A DNA stretch of 64,000 bases from Rehmannia glutinosa (GCA_016081115.2 CM071935.1:22610653-22674652), one strand, 5' to 3'. Shown: positions 21,186 to 33,716, numbered from the stretch's first letter. The notes: generated by a model from the sequence alone, not told the origin. Program-made: numbers and translations.

Positions 21186-22620
21186 TGTTAAGTTGGTTTT
21201 TATACCAATGTATTGAGTATTCTAGACTAGGATTTTGCGGGGTTTTCAAGTATTTTAGCGTCGTTTGAGTCGAGTTTGTATCATTAGTTGTCGTTTGAGA
21301 GTCGAGATAGGTCTTGGATGCCGAAATTGATGAAAACAACGAAAAACGTGTTTGGGTGGAAGAAATCGCATTTGAAGAAGAGGAAAAGAGGAAAATCGCA
21401 TTTTTTGGGCTTGAGTCGTCTTGAGTCGTGTGAAAGTGTGCACCTTTGCGTAGCGCGGGGTGAAAAAACCGGCAAGCAGCGCATTTTTCAAGTGGCACTG
21501 CAGCGCCCCGTCCTTGGCGCCGCAGCGCCTAGATGGTTCGAAATGGCGGCTAGCAGCGCCCATCTTTAGCGGCTAGTGCACGAGCGGATATTAGGGACGA
21601 GGCGCCCTTAGTCATTGCCGTCTTTGTGTAGCCCATGGCCTTACAGGTGGAAATTACAATGTAACTTATTCCTTTTTCTTGGACTTTTGTGGGAGTATAA
21701 ATAGAGGTCTTGGGGCGTGAAATTGGGGATCTTGGACCCTGAGGAAGCCAACAAAACAACTAGAAGACAATAGAGAAGGCTTGGAATATCTTGGGAAAGG
21801 CTTGGAGAAGAAGATTGAAGGATTCTACATCTAGAAATAGAGAAGATTCCCCAACTCTTATTCTTATTTTGTTGCTTTCTTCATATCTTGTAAGATGTAT
21901 TGTTATATTCCTATGGATTCATTTTCTTCAATCATGAGCTAAACTCTATAATTCTAGAGGGATGATGTAATCATTGTTTGAACTTATGTTTTGAAATTGT
22001 GGTTTGTCAATCTAGATCTATCAATTTATTTGTGCTATTTGGATCTATTGCTTCTAAATTACTTGATCAATAATTTAGATTGTTTGGTGTATTTGATTTG
22101 ACACTTGAGAGAGGTAATTGAATACATGACTTTTGAATAGCATAACCTAGGATTTCATATAATTGAGAGATTTATGAATCCTTTGAAGTCATTTATCAAG
22201 ATTCATAGTTGTTACTGAGATTTAATTGGTGATTTTTATAGAGATATTGATTTCCCAATTGAATCTAAAATCATTTGGCACTTGAGAGAGGGAATGATTA
22301 TTGTAGAAATCTTGACTTATAAATTGGTAATTGATGATTGATAAATCATATTGACAACATAAGGGATAACTAGATTCATCATACCTCTAGAATTCATTTA
22401 ATCATTTGGATAAACTCATTGATATTTTCATATTCTTGATTTATTTTTGGTATTTTTAGTATAATCAACTCCATCAAATATTGAATTTCTAAATAAAGTT
22501 AGACTACTATATTATAGTACTTAGCAATAATTCGATAATTATTCCCTGTGGATTCGACAACCTTACTTCTCTATATTAAAACTTGACACCGTAGACTTGC
22601 GGTTAGAAAAATCTCTAACA
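21186..22620 (+). repeat. Athila-2 5' LTR (1435 bp)
   Basis: TGTTAAGTTGG to CTCTAACA, with TATAAATA at 21696-21703. The GC-rich block (about 21430-21600) contains CTGCAGCGCC words and differs from the 3' LTR by many small indels, while 21655-22620 is almost identical to 31915-32880. Confidence 0.92.
21696..21703 (+). promoter_or_regulatory. TATA box of Athila-2 5' LTR
   Basis: TATAAATA at the position conserved in the other Athila LTRs; the core promoter for the element RNA. Confidence 0.7.
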
Positions 22621-22625
22621 AGTTT

Positions 22626-22643
22626 TGGCGCCGTTCTTGGGAA
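22626..22643 (+). other. Athila-2 primer-binding site (mutated)
   Basis: TGGCGCCGTTCTTGGGAA matches the tRNA-Asp site except in the middle (GCCGGGG changed to CTTGGGA), so priming by tRNA-Asp would be weakened. Confidence 0.8.
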
Positions 22644-22750
22644 TAATTCATCTTATTTGCGCTAATATTATTACTTAGTAGTTTTACTTTAATTTAGATT
22701 GGTTTCTTTTGTTACAATAGGGTCATTGTCATTTTTGAGTTTTCTTGTTG

Positions 22751-24530
22751 ATGCGAAAAAATAAAAGTGCTAATTTAATCTTATTTGATCCGAGAAATTG
22801 AAAGAACGCTTCGAAAGATTAGAGCCGCACGAAGAATCGAATTCACAAAAATGGGAATCGGTGATGATGAAGATCGCATACCTATTGTTGCACCAGGAAA
22901 GGGCCATTCGGGACTATTTTCGACCAACCACAAATCAAGACTATTCGGGCATTGTTCGCCAACCTATCAATGCGAATAATTTTGAATTGAAAACCGCCCT
23001 AATAAATATGGTGCAACAAAATCAGTTTGGGGGTAGTGCCGTAGACGACCCGAATGCTCATTTGGCTATTTTTCTTGAGATATGTGACACTATCAAAATG
23101 AATGGGGTTCCCGATGAAGCTATTGATTGAGGTTATTTCCGTTTTCACTTCGTGATAAAGCTAGACAATGGCTTCAAACCTTCCCACCTGGAAGTATCAC
23201 CGATTGGAATGATCTCACCTTTGAAAAATTCATGGCAAAATTCTTTCCACCTAGTAAGACACTTCAACTGAAAAGTGAGATTGCTCAATTTCATCAACTC
23301 GACTTTGAGCCACTCTACGAAGCTTGGGAGCTATTCAAAGAATTATTGAGGAGGTGTCCACAACACGGGTAATGCAGATTGGCAAAAGGTTCAATATTTC
23401 TACAATGGTATGAATGGGCATTCAAGAACTATTATAGATGTTGCAGCAGGAGGTACATTGATGGCTAAAACTCCAAGTGAAGCCATGCTTTTACTCGAAG
23501 AGATGGCTGCCAATAGTTATCAATGGCCGTCGAAAGATCTACGCCAAGAAAAGTTGCCGGTGTTCTTGAACTTGATACTATGTCTGCATTGGCCTCTCAA
23601 ATTTCCGCCTTGTCAAAGCAAATTGCTACACTAAGTTCAGGTGGAAAACAACAACCGTAGGCAGTCATGGAGATAAGTCAAGAAATTGTGAATCCTGATA
23701 CGGAACAAGCGAATTATGTGAATAATCGGGGTTTCAACAATAGAGGGAATCAATTGCCGACACATTATCATCCGGGACTTCGCAATCATGAAAACTTCTC
23801 GTATAGCAATACGAGAAATGTGTTGCAACCACCTTCGGGATATCAGAATCAAGCAAGTACGAGCACACATGTGGGAGAACAAAACCCATCTTTGGAGGAA
23901 TTACTTAGTTCATTCCTTGTAGAATCAAGAGCAAGGATGAACAAAGCCGATTCTAACATAGAAAATGGGTTCAAGGGTTACAACAATTGAAAGTCATCTC
24001 AAATCTTTGGGGACACATGTGGGTCAATTGGCCACGGCTATTAATTCACAAAGAAAGTTGATACGTTTCCAAGTAACACCGAGGTGAACCCGGGAACATT
24101 GCAAGGCCATTAAGTTGAGAAGTGGGGACGGAATATGATGAACCAAAGATGCCCGCTCATGCCACCAAAGAACGAGAAGCAAGCTCACGAAACACTCCAA
24201 AATGAAGAGGGCATTGATAAGCAAACGAGAAAAGGCAAAAATTGAGGTAAAACCAATTTCCAATTCGATAATGTGTTACCAAATGCTCTTACTTTTCCAC
24301 GAGAGATTTGAAGAAAAAGTTGGACGCTCAATTTTCCAAGTTTTTGGAAATATTCAAGAAAATTCACATCAACATCCCTTTTGCCGATGCACTCGAGCAA
24401 ATGCCAAACTATGCAAAATTCATGAAGGATGTGATGTCGAGAAAGAGAAGGTTGGAGGCATATGAGACGGTCAATCTCACGGAAGAGTGCGGCGCCATTT
24501 TGCAAAGAAAGCTACCACAAAATTAAGAGA
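22751..24530 (+). pseudogene. gag: Athila-2 gag, frameshifted
   Basis: Same start as Athila-1 (MRKNKSANLILFDP). The gag text is complete but spread over several frames: LRLFPFSLRDKARQWL, KFFPPSKTLQLKSEI, LLRRCPQHG, NGHSRTIID, then the Asn-rich region and KKLDAQFSKFLEIFKKI. Shifts occur near 22795, 23125, 23372, 23530, 23965, 24080 and 24300, almost all one-base events in or beside short runs. The Gln codon at about 23023 (CAG) is where Athila-1 has TAG. Confidence 0.88.
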
Positions 24531-26705
24531 TCCAGGGAGTTTCACTATCCCTTGCACTATTGGTGACTCTTATTTTAATAAAGCTCTTTGTGATTTAGGT
24601 GCTAGCATTAATCTTATGTCGTTATGCTTTTTGAAACTTGGCCTTGGAGAAATAACGCCATCCACCATCACATTGCAATTAGCCGATAGATCACTCACCT
24701 ACCCAAGAGGAGTGATTGAAGATGTGTTGATCAAAGTGGATAAATTCATATTTCCGGCGGACTTTGTGGTGTTGGATATGGAGGAAGATCATGAAATGCC
24801 ATTGATTCTTGGGAGACCTTTTCAGCGGGACGAGCTTTAATTGACGTGCAACGAGGAGAGTTAACATTACGGGTAAATGATGATGAGGTACTATTTAACA
24901 TTTATAAAGCAATGAAATTTCAAGAGGAACCTCACACATGTCATTTTATTGATAAGATCGAACAATGTGATCAAACGGAAGTTATAAAACAAGATTTAAA
25001 AGATCCGTTAGAACATTGTTTGATTAATTCAATAATGAAATGTGATGAGGAAGATAGTGATGATATTGATTTGCTTGAGTTTATTCTTTCCTTGAGGCTA
25101 AAGAAATTGTAAAAGAAAAACAAAAGGAAGCATTAGAAAATGCCAATATTGAAAATATTCCAAAGGTACTTTAGAACTAAAGGAACTTAGGAACATCTTC
25201 AATATGCATTTTTGGGAAAAGATAAAACTTACCCGGTAATTGTTTTTCGCTTCATTATCTTCATCCGAATTGGATAAGTTGTTGCATGTGCTTCGTGAGC
25301 ATAAGTCGGCCTTGGGTTGGTATATTTCGATTTGAAAGGTATAAGTCCTTCCATTGTAATGCACAAAATTTTAATGGAAGAATCTTATAAACCATCTATT
25401 GAACACCAAAGACGACTTAATCCCGCAATGAAAGAAGTCGTGAGAAATGAGGTTTTAAAGTGGCTAAAGGCGGTATTATTTATGCCATTTCGATAGTTCA
25501 TGGGTGAGAGTCCTAAGATAAAGTTGTCCCTAAAAAGGGAGGTATGTGATTGTGAAAAATGATAACAATGAATTAATTTCTACACGAATCATCACAGGAT
25601 GGCGAGTATGTATTGACTATAGAAAATTGAATAAAGCTACTCGTAAGGATCATTTTTCCCCCCCTTTATTGATCAAATGTTGGAAGGTTGGCGAGTTACG
25701 AATATTATTGTTTTCTTGATGGGTATTCAGGATACAATCAAATCGCCATTGCCCCCGAAGATCAAGAAAAGACTACTTTTACATGTCCATATGGTACTTT
25801 TGCATTTCGCAGGATGCCATTTGGACTATGCAATGCACCCGCTACTTTTCGTGAGGTGTATGATGGCGATTTTTCATGGTATGGTTGAGGAAATCATGGA
25901 AATTTTTATGGACGATTTTTTGTTTTTGGTACTTCTTTTGACCATTGTTTGCATAACTTATCTATGGTTTTGCAACGTTGTGAGGAAACTAATCTTGTAC
26001 TTAATTAGAAAAATGTCACTTTATGGTCAAAGAAGGATTGTGCTTGGACATCGTATTTCTTGTACGAGGTTTGGAAGTTGTGGGCGAAGGTTGTGGGTAT
26101 TGAAAAGCTACCCCCACCTTCAAATGTGAAAGGCATAAGAAGCTTTTTAGGGCATGCAGGATTTTATAGGAGATTCATAAAAGATTTTTCAAAAATTGTT
26201 AAACCACTTTGTAATCTCTTTGAAAAAGATGCTATCTTTTGCTTTGATGAGTTGTGTTTGCGAGGCATTTGAACAGATAAAAAAGGCACTCATTTCACTC
26301 CGATTATGATAGTGCGGATTGGACTCAACCATTTGAGCTCATGTGCGATGCAAGTGATTATGCGATGGGTGCCGTTCTTGGTCAAAGGCGAGACAAAATT
26401 TTAAAGTTATTTACTACGCAAGTAGGACCATGGACAACGCCAACAAAACTACACCACCACAGAAAAAGAGATGTTGGCGGTAGTTTTTGCATTTGATAAA
26501 TTCGAGCATACTTGGTGGGTACAAAGGTGATTGTTTATACGGATCATGCGGCAATCCGATATCTTTTCTCCAAAAAGGATGCAAAACCTCGGTTAATTCG
26601 ATGGATTTTGCTCTTGCAAGAATTTGATATTGAGATTCGAGATAAAAAAGGAAGCGAAAATGGGGTTGCCGATCATCTATCCCGCCTTGAGCAACCTACG
26701 AGGTG
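24531..26705 (+). pseudogene. pol: Athila-2 protease, reverse transcriptase and RNase H, frameshifted
   Basis: Protease active site LCDLGASINLM (about 24588-24620) and LILGRPF before 24840. RT text includes RRLNPAMKEVV, YNQIAIAPEDQEKTTFTCPYGTFAF (about 25730-25810), IFMDDF at about 25900 (catalytic aspartates kept), and PPPSNVKGIRSFLGHAGFYRRF. RNase H has CDASDYAMGA, TTTEKEMLAVVFA, YTDHAAIRYLFSKKD and VADHLSRL. At least ten frame changes and small deletions lie between 24835 and 26510, so no chain could be made. Confidence 0.88.
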
Positions 26706-28050
26706 AATGAGAGTCCAATAAAAGAATCATTTCTCGATGAACAAATTATGCGCGTGCCGAGACATCATTACCTTGTACGCATGATTTTGTTAATTACCTC
26801 GCGGGAGGAGTTTTGCCATAGGACTTGACTTCACACCAAAAGAAAAAATTCTTACATGATGTTAAGTCTTATTTGTGGGATGATCCGTTACTATTCAAGA
26901 GATGCGCGGATTCTATCATTCGCCGTTGTGTTCCTAAGGAAGAAATTGGAGAGATTCTTCAACATTGTCATTCATCATCTTATGGGGACATTTCGGGCCA
27001 ACCCGAACCGCAAAGGTACTATAATCTGGTTTTATTGGCCAACATTATTCAAGGATTGTTATGCCTTTGTGAAAATTTGTGATCGATGCCAAAGGGTTGG
27101 TAATATTTCACGGCGTCATGAGCTTCCTTTGACAAACATAATGGAGGTGGAGTTGTTTGATGTATGGGGTATTGACTTTATGGGGCCATTTCCCGCTTCC
27201 TATGGAAATTTGTACATTTTGCTTGCGGTTGATTACGTCTCCAAGTGGGTTGAGGCGATTGCTATACCAACGAATGATGCTAAGGTAGTACTCAAATTCT
27301 TGCACAAGCATATTTTCACTCGGTTCGGTACTCCTCGAGCTATTGTAAGTGATGAAGGTACGCATTTTTGTAATAAATTATTTAACAACCTTCTTGCTAA
27401 ATTTGGTGTGCGTCATAAGATTGCGCTTGGTTACCATCCTCAATCTAATGGTCAAGCTGAAATTTCCAATCGTGAAGTGAAACAAATTCTTGAAAAAACG
27501 GTGAGTTTTAATCGAAAGGATTGGGCACAAAAGCTCGATGATGCTTTGTGGGCTTATCGCACGGCTTATAAAACACCCATTGGTATGTCACCATATCAAT
27601 TGGTGTTTGGTAAAGCGTGCCATTTGCCGGTTGAACTTAAGCATCGAGCTTATTGGGCAATTAAGAAATTGAATTTTAACTTGAAAGAGGCCGGTGAAAA
27701 CTGATTACTTCAATTAAACGAAATGGAAGAATTTCGTCAAGAATCATATGAAAATGCCAAAATGTATAAAGAAAAAACGAAAAATGGCATGATCAAATGA
27801 TTTTGCGGCGTGAATTCTTGCCCCGGCCAACAAGTATTATTGTTCAATTCTCGATTGAAACTCTTTCAGGTAAACTCAAATCACGATGGTCCGGACTATT
27901 TGTGGTGGAACGTGTGTTTCCTATGGTGCGGTCGAGTTGAGAGGAAATGATGGGAATTCATTCCAAGTGAAGCGGACAACGATTGAAACATTATTTTGGA
28001 AATGAAGCAAGGAAGGTTTTAAATCTTCCACTTGGTGATGACATTTCTTG
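26706..28050 (+). pseudogene. pol: Athila-2 integrase, frameshifted
   Basis: The zinc-binding HHCC module is broken by shifts near 26985-27015, but the core is open from about 27020: CDRCQRVGN, VWGIDFMGPF (first D), VSDEGTHFCN (second D), QAEISNREVK (E). After 27704 the C-terminal domain has more shifts (27703 stop, 27780, 27900). The end matches Athila-1 LPLGDDIS at about 28050. Same role as in Athila-1. Confidence 0.88.
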
Positions 28051-28980
28051 AGCCCGAGTAGTCAAGTCCGGCTAACGACTATAAATTTAGCGCTTCTTGG
28101 GAGGCAACCCAAGTGATTTTGTGTGATTGCATTTTATTGTGATTTTATTTTCTTTAATTTTGGCTTATTTTTATTTATTTGGATTTGGTGTGATTTTTTT
28201 TTGTGTATTTATGTGAATCAAATTTTGTGTGGTTTTAATTTGTTTTTATTTATATATATATAAAAAAAAAGGGTGCCGGGATTAATCGCGTTGCGGCAGC
28301 CGAGTGCAAAAATAAAAAGACGCAAATTCTGCACGTAGCGCAGAGATCGAGATCTTGCCGCAGTCACCGAGACCGGCCCAAGGTATTTAGTCCTTAAGTG
28401 CTGAACGTGAAGTAAAACACTTATTTCTCAACAAAACACATCCCCTCATCTTCTCCCATCTTCTCTACACATAAGCACACACAAACCCTCAATCTTGCAC
28501 CACTCAAGGGAGCACTTGCCTTAATCCTCATTTTCATCCTCTCTATCATCTAGGTAAGGTGGTTTAATTTGTACATCCCTTTTCCCCAATTATTGACCTA
28601 ATATGAAGAACTTGTCAATATTCCTTTCAATTTCGAAATTCATGTTTAATTGTTGGATAAATTGTTGGGATATATGATTGATGTATGTTAGAATTAGGTT
28701 GGTATTGATAATTGGGCATGAATTATTCTATGAATTTGGTGTTAATCTCTAGTCATCACTATGCTCACAAGGTGTTTGTCAAAATGCTCCAATGAAAAAT
28801 CTTACACCTATGCATTTCATTCTTGTCTTCATTGTTATTCAAGTACAATTTGATCATTAATTGATGACACGGATGCATATTTTTGGGATATTGCGATAAT
28901 TCCTAACCCCTAATCCATATGGCTTGTTTCTACGTGTTGTCTTGGTATTTACTCTTCCAGGATATTAGACGATCAATTAA
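28051..28980 (+). other. Athila-2 spacer between pol and third ORF, no gene
   Basis: Collinear with 4387-5378 of Athila-1. It includes the conserved hairpin CTTGGG/CCCAAG (28096-28113) and a T/AT-rich tract near 28180-28270. Confidence 0.65.
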
Positions 28981-30218
28981 ATGGGAAAGTCAAATAAAAC
29001 AAGCAAAAGCAAAGGTAAAAGCAAATCGAGTACCTCCGAGGAATATGATACTAGCCGTTTCACAAGCTTAGAGGCACAAAATCTTTTTTATGATAAATTG
29101 GGCACAAAGAGCATAACCGCGGAGCGGGGGTTGCAACCGAGTTCGAGTGATGGTAATCTTGCACAAATGATAAACCAAAGACGATGGAAAAAATTATGTG
29201 CTCAACCCGGACCGTATGCACCAAATGTGGTTTGAGAATTCTTTGCAAATGCGAATGTCACACTCGATAACCCTAATGAGATTTATGTGTGTGGTGACTA
29301 CGTGTATATTGATCCATCAGAAATACGAGAGTATTATGGATTACCTGAGGTGGATCACTCACCTTATACCGAATTCATTTCTCAGCCACCGGATTTAGAG
29401 ATGATTTGTCATTCTCTTTGTCGCCCGGGTACAGAATTGCGTCCAACAAAGGTCTCTGGCGGATCCTTTGCCTTCTCTCACACTACGTTGAGTCGGTATG
29501 GACGTGCATGGTTTCATTTCATATGTCACAATCTAATGCCGACCAAGCATGTCAGCGATGTCACGAAACATCGAGCTTATCTGTTATATGCGATTATTCT
29601 TACCGACATCCGATTCGATCCAAAGAATAATTATCGCACAATCCATTCACTACACCATCCGACATTGTAAGTCCGGGGGATTGATAATGTCGGCCTTGAT
29701 TTGTGGTCTGTGTAAAAAGGAGAAAATTACGTGGGACAAGAATGAACCATTGGAGCGGCCTAAAGGGCCTATTGATTCTACAATTATTGCTTCTTATGAC
29801 GAATGGGCAGGTGGTATACCTAACCCGAAGGGTGCGGGCTATATACTTGATCCTGGTTTTGTCCTTCCACCCGTTGAGCCTGAGGCTCAGGCCCAATCAC
29901 CCGATGTTGGTGCTACATCTGGTTCAGTGGCGGGTCATTCTCGTCACACGAGCTCTCATCATGATGACGATCCTTCAGATGCATTAATGCGTGAGGTACA
30001 AGAGTTGCGAAGGGCTCATCGTCGCTTAGCTGTAGCTTTTGTAGCTGAGCAACGTCATCGAGCTGCGAGGGAAGAGTATATCAATGAGCACTGTGAGTTC
30101 TTGCTCAAATTTATGGCCGACGCACCAACAATTCCAATTTCCGACACCACCACCACCAGGTCCTATTGCTCATCTTCCACCGCATGATTCTGATAGGGAT
30201 TCCGATGCGGAGTCCTAA
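28981..30218 (+). pseudogene. Athila-2 third ORF (ATHILA ORF), broken
   Basis: Starts MGKSNKTSKSKGKSK; the domain order matches 4386-3152. A TGA at 29233-29235 replaces the CGA (Arg) of Athila-1. The frame then runs 29236-29670, shifts near 29625-29690, is open to about 30115 (CGLCKKEKITWDKNE, HHDDDPSDALMREVQELRR, RAAREEYINEH) and shifts again before the shared stop at 30216-30218. Conservation of text between two copies with different lesions shows the ORF was coding when they were made. No membrane segment seen. Confidence 0.78.
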
Positions 30219-31440
30219 TCACTTTGGCTACTAGGAAAGTTTTTCTCACTCTCCATTGGGGACAATGTTCATTTTAAGTTTTGGGGAGTGCAATCTGTTT
30301 TAATCTGTTTTTGTGTTTCATTTTGTGTCTTTTGAGTGCTAAAAAAAAAAAAATTCGAGTCTTGTCGTTTGTAAAATTGTGAAACTGCATGACTAAGTGA
30401 AATTGTCGAATATGAGTTGAACGGTCAAGAGAGCATGTGTTGAACTGTGATTTAATCTTCTTTCCATTAATTTCATCTATGTGCTTAACTCTGTTGATTT
30501 ATTTGGGGATGATTTATGCAATTGAGTGGTTACTTTATGATCCCACCGGATGCTAGAACTTGTCTAATCACTAGTCGAGGCGAAATCCTAGGTGAAGTAA
30601 CATTAAGGAAGTGATTTAGGCCCTCTTTGAACAAGCCAGAGCCTAGAATGCCTACCTTTGTATTATATTTTCCCTAGTGTTCCCTTTTGAGCCTTATAAA
30701 CCTGTTTCTTTGGCAACCAATCTAATACCCAGAGCCTAAAGGTTAATATCCTAATTACCCATCAATCATATACACAAAGTATAGAAAAAAATATTGGAAG
30801 TTGAGGAGGGTATGATGAGAAGGGTGTGTATTTAATTGAATGAAGTTGCCCGAGAAAAGAAAACATGGAACCCCATGTACGCAAAAGAATGAGTTTGGGG
30901 GTTCCAGAAAAAAAAATTGAGAAAAATCATCGGGATTGAAGGTTCATAAACATTGGGGATGTCAAAAAGTGGAGGGTAGTTGCTTATTGATAATTCGAAG
31001 TGTTAATTGTGTGTTTGGGTGATTTGAGCCACTTAATCCCATATTTTCCTACCTTACCCTAAGCCCACAATACAAGCTTTAAAAGTCATATTGATCCTTG
31101 TGTTACATTAGCCTACATTAGTGGAGATTAGTATGAAAGACAAGCCTATGGAGTCCGGTAAACATTTCATCTCTATATTCAAAAAGTGGATCATTTTGAA
31201 AACACTTGATTGCGTGAGTCTATCTGGATAATGAAAACGGAGTTGGCGTGAACATTCCACCTTCATGATTACTTTGTGAAAATACGTGCTTGACTGAAAG
31301 TAAAACGAAATTTGACGAATGAGTTTGGTTGTGAAGTTTCGCAGTTGGGTGGTTGAGTCAGTTTCTTCATTTTTGTGTTCTTCTTGTTAGTCATTTTTTT
31401 TTAGAGTCTGTAATTGCTTGAGGACAAGCAAATGTCTAAG
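30219..31440 (+). other. Athila-2 3' untranslated region, no gene
   Basis: Long non-coding tail collinear with 1961-3151 of Athila-1. Confidence 0.7.
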
Positions 31441-31452
31441 TTTGGGGGTATT
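31441..31452 (+). other. Athila-2 polypurine tract
   Basis: TTTGGGGGTATT directly before the LTR start TGTTAAG at 31453. Confidence 0.8.
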
Positions 31453-32908
31453 TGTTAAGTTGGTTTTTATACCAATGTATTGAGTATTCTAGACTAGGAT
31501 TTTGCGGGGTTTTCAAGTATTTTAGCGTCGTTTGAGTCGAGTTTGTGTCATTAGTTGTCGTTTGAGAGTCGAGATAGGTCTTGGATGCCGAAATTGATGA
31601 AAACAGCGAAAAATGTGTTTGGGTGGAAGAAATCGCACTTGAAGAAGAGGAAAAGAGGAAAATCGCATTTTTGGGCTTGAGTCGTCTTGGCGCAGCGCTA
31701 AGACCCCCCCACTGCAGCCTTGGGGTGAAAAAAACCGGCGTGCGCATTTTTCAAGTAAGCGCGCTAGCCACAGCCCCGTCCTTGAGCGCCAGCAGCGCTA
31801 GATGGTTTGAAATAGCTGCAGCGCCATCATCTTTAGCGGCTAGTGGCACGGCGGATATTAGGGACGGGCACCGCTTAGTCCGTCTTTTGTAGCCAATAGC
31901 GCCACAGGCGGAAATTACAATGTAACTTATTCCTTTTTCTTGGACTTTTGTGGGAGTATAAATAGAGGTCTTGGGGCGTGAAATTGGGGATCTTGGACCC
32001 TGAGGAAGCCAACAAAACAACTAGAAGACAATAGAGAAGGCTTGGAATATCTTGGGAAAGGCTTGGAGAAGAAGATTGAAGGATTCTACATCTAGAAATA
32101 GAGAAGATTCCCCAACTCCTATTCTCATTTTGTTGCTTTCTTCATATCTTGTAAGATGTATTGTTATATTCCTATGGATTCATTTTCTTCAATCATGAGC
32201 TAAACTCTATAATTCTAGAGGGATGATGTAATCATTGTTTGAACTTATGTTTTGAAATTGTGGTTTGTCAATCTAGATCTATCAATTTATTTGTGCTATT
32301 TGGATCTATTGCTTCTAAATTACTTGATCAATAATTTAGATTGTTTGGTGTATTTGATTTGACACTTGAGAGAGGTAATTGAATACATGACTTTTGAATA
32401 ACATAACCTAGGATTTCATAGAATTGAGAGATTTATGAATCCTTTGAAGTCATTTATCAAGATTCATAGTTGTTATTGAGATTTTAATTGGTGATTTTTA
32501 TAGAGATATTGATTTCCCAATTGAATCTAAAATCATTTGGCACTTGAGAGAGGGAATGATTATTGTAGAAATCTTGACTTATAAATTGGTAATTGATGAT
32601 TGATAAATCATATTGACAACATAAGGGATAACTAGATTCATCATACCTCTAGAATTCATTTAATCATTTGTATAAACTCATTGATATTTTCATATTCTTG
32701 ATTTATTTTTGGTATTTTTAGTATAATCAACTCCATAAAATATTGAATTTCTAAATAAAGTTAGACTACTATATTATAGTACTTAGCAATAATTCGATAA
32801 TTATTCCCTGTGGATTCGACAACCTTACTTCTCTATATTAAAACTTGACACCGTAGACTTGCGGTTAGAAAAATCTCTAATTATTCCCTGTTGGAAAAAT
32901 CTCTAACA
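31453..32908 (+). repeat. Athila-2 3' LTR (1456 bp) with an abnormal end
   Basis: TGTTAAG to CTCTAACA, TATAAATA at 31957-31964. Near the end an extra ~28 bp (about 32881-32908) repeats ATTATTCCCTG from about 70 bp upstream and then the last LTR bases again, as in a template switch or a mis-assembled join. The GC block (31690-31910) is scrambled relative to 21430-21650. Confidence 0.9.
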
Positions 32909-33236
32909 TGTGGACCCCGCTACTCGGATTAAACTCCCACTAACCAACACGAGTCTTTTCTAGCGCGTTTTGTCCTCACTCACGCGCACCCTGGAAAACT
33001 TCCCAGGGGGTCACCCATCCCATGTCTACTCCAGGCCAAGCAGGCTTAACCTCAGAGTTTCTATGTAATGAGCACCAGAAAAGAACATGCATCTGTTGGT
33101 ATAGGTAGTCAATATCAAATCCTTTAAGCTCTCCTTTTAACTGTGCAATCGAGCGCTCACGTGTTGGAATCGCGGGCCGCGCCTCGCGTCTCTTTTAAAG
33201 CCCATTGCAGGCAGGATGCTGGACCAAATCCCAACA
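32909..33236 (-). repeat. Cassandra 3' LTR
   Basis: Minus strand from TGTTGGGATTTGG (33236) to GGTCCACA (32909). Matches 33717-34054 closely, including the 5S-derived part (about 32989-33112). Its last ~26 bp are a variant of the terminus that is also present at 21148-21184 on the other side of Athila-2. Confidence 0.88.
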
Positions 33237-33716
33237 ATCCTCCTCCCAAAGACTGCCAAAGCATCTCGGCTCGGTGCTTGGCAACCTCCGCCATTGTCCG
33301 CCAAACTTCCTCGCCGATTAACGCCAACTTCTTGATTCAAGCGTCGCGCTACGCCGACCTCTCGATTCCGGCCACCCAAAGAACCTACGCCTTGATTTCG
33401 ATCTGTTTACCTCGATTCGGCCACCTGACAACTTACCCTTCAGTTCTGGTCCACCCAGCAACCTACACCTTTAGTTCCAGTCTGTTTTACCTCAGTTCCG
33501 GCCACCTAGCAACCTACCCTTCAATTCTGGTCCACCCAGCAACCTACACCTTCAGTTCCAGCCCGTTTACCTCAGTTCTGGCCACCTGGCAACCTACCCT
33601 TCAGTTTTGGTCCGTTTACCTCCGCTGCGCCAGCATCTCAATTCCACCGCTCCGGCAACTCTCTCGCAAACATGCTTCCAAGGGAATTGGAACTTGTGAT
33701 CTGCTCTGATACTAGT
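33237..33716 (-). other. Cassandra internal domain with ~80-bp tandem repeat
   Basis: Non-coding 480 bp. Units beginning GGCCACCT at about 33419, 33500 and 33580 show an 80-81-bp tandem repeat of about 2.5 copies. A purine tract (GGGAGGAGGA on the minus strand) borders the 3' LTR. An open frame of 188 codons crosses it but is only a by-product of the repeat. Confidence 0.75.
33703..33714 (-). other. Cassandra primer-binding site (tRNA-iMet)
   Basis: Minus strand TAGTATCAGAGC, 11 of 12 bases of the usual TGGTATCAGAGC, two bases inside the 5' LTR. Confidence 0.82.

Larger units (their letters stand above)
21186..32908 (+). mobile_element. Athila-2: full-length Athila Ty3/gypsy retrotransposon, heavily frameshifted
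   Basis: Plus strand: 5' LTR (21186-22620), tRNA-Asp primer site, gag (22751), protease, RT, RNase H, integrase (to about 28050), third ORF (28981-30218), 3' UTR, polypurine tract, 3' LTR (31453-32908). Collinear with Athila-1 throughout. The coding region carries many one-base indels. The LTRs are nearly identical outside the GC block. It lies within the Cassandra 3' LTR; flanking 5-mers (TGTCT left, TGTGG right) do not form a clean duplication. Confidence 0.92.

Noticed and set aside
33143..33709. 188-codon open frame
   Set aside because: It lies across the Cassandra LTR and its tandem repeat, has no domain, and runs opposite to the element; open by composition only.
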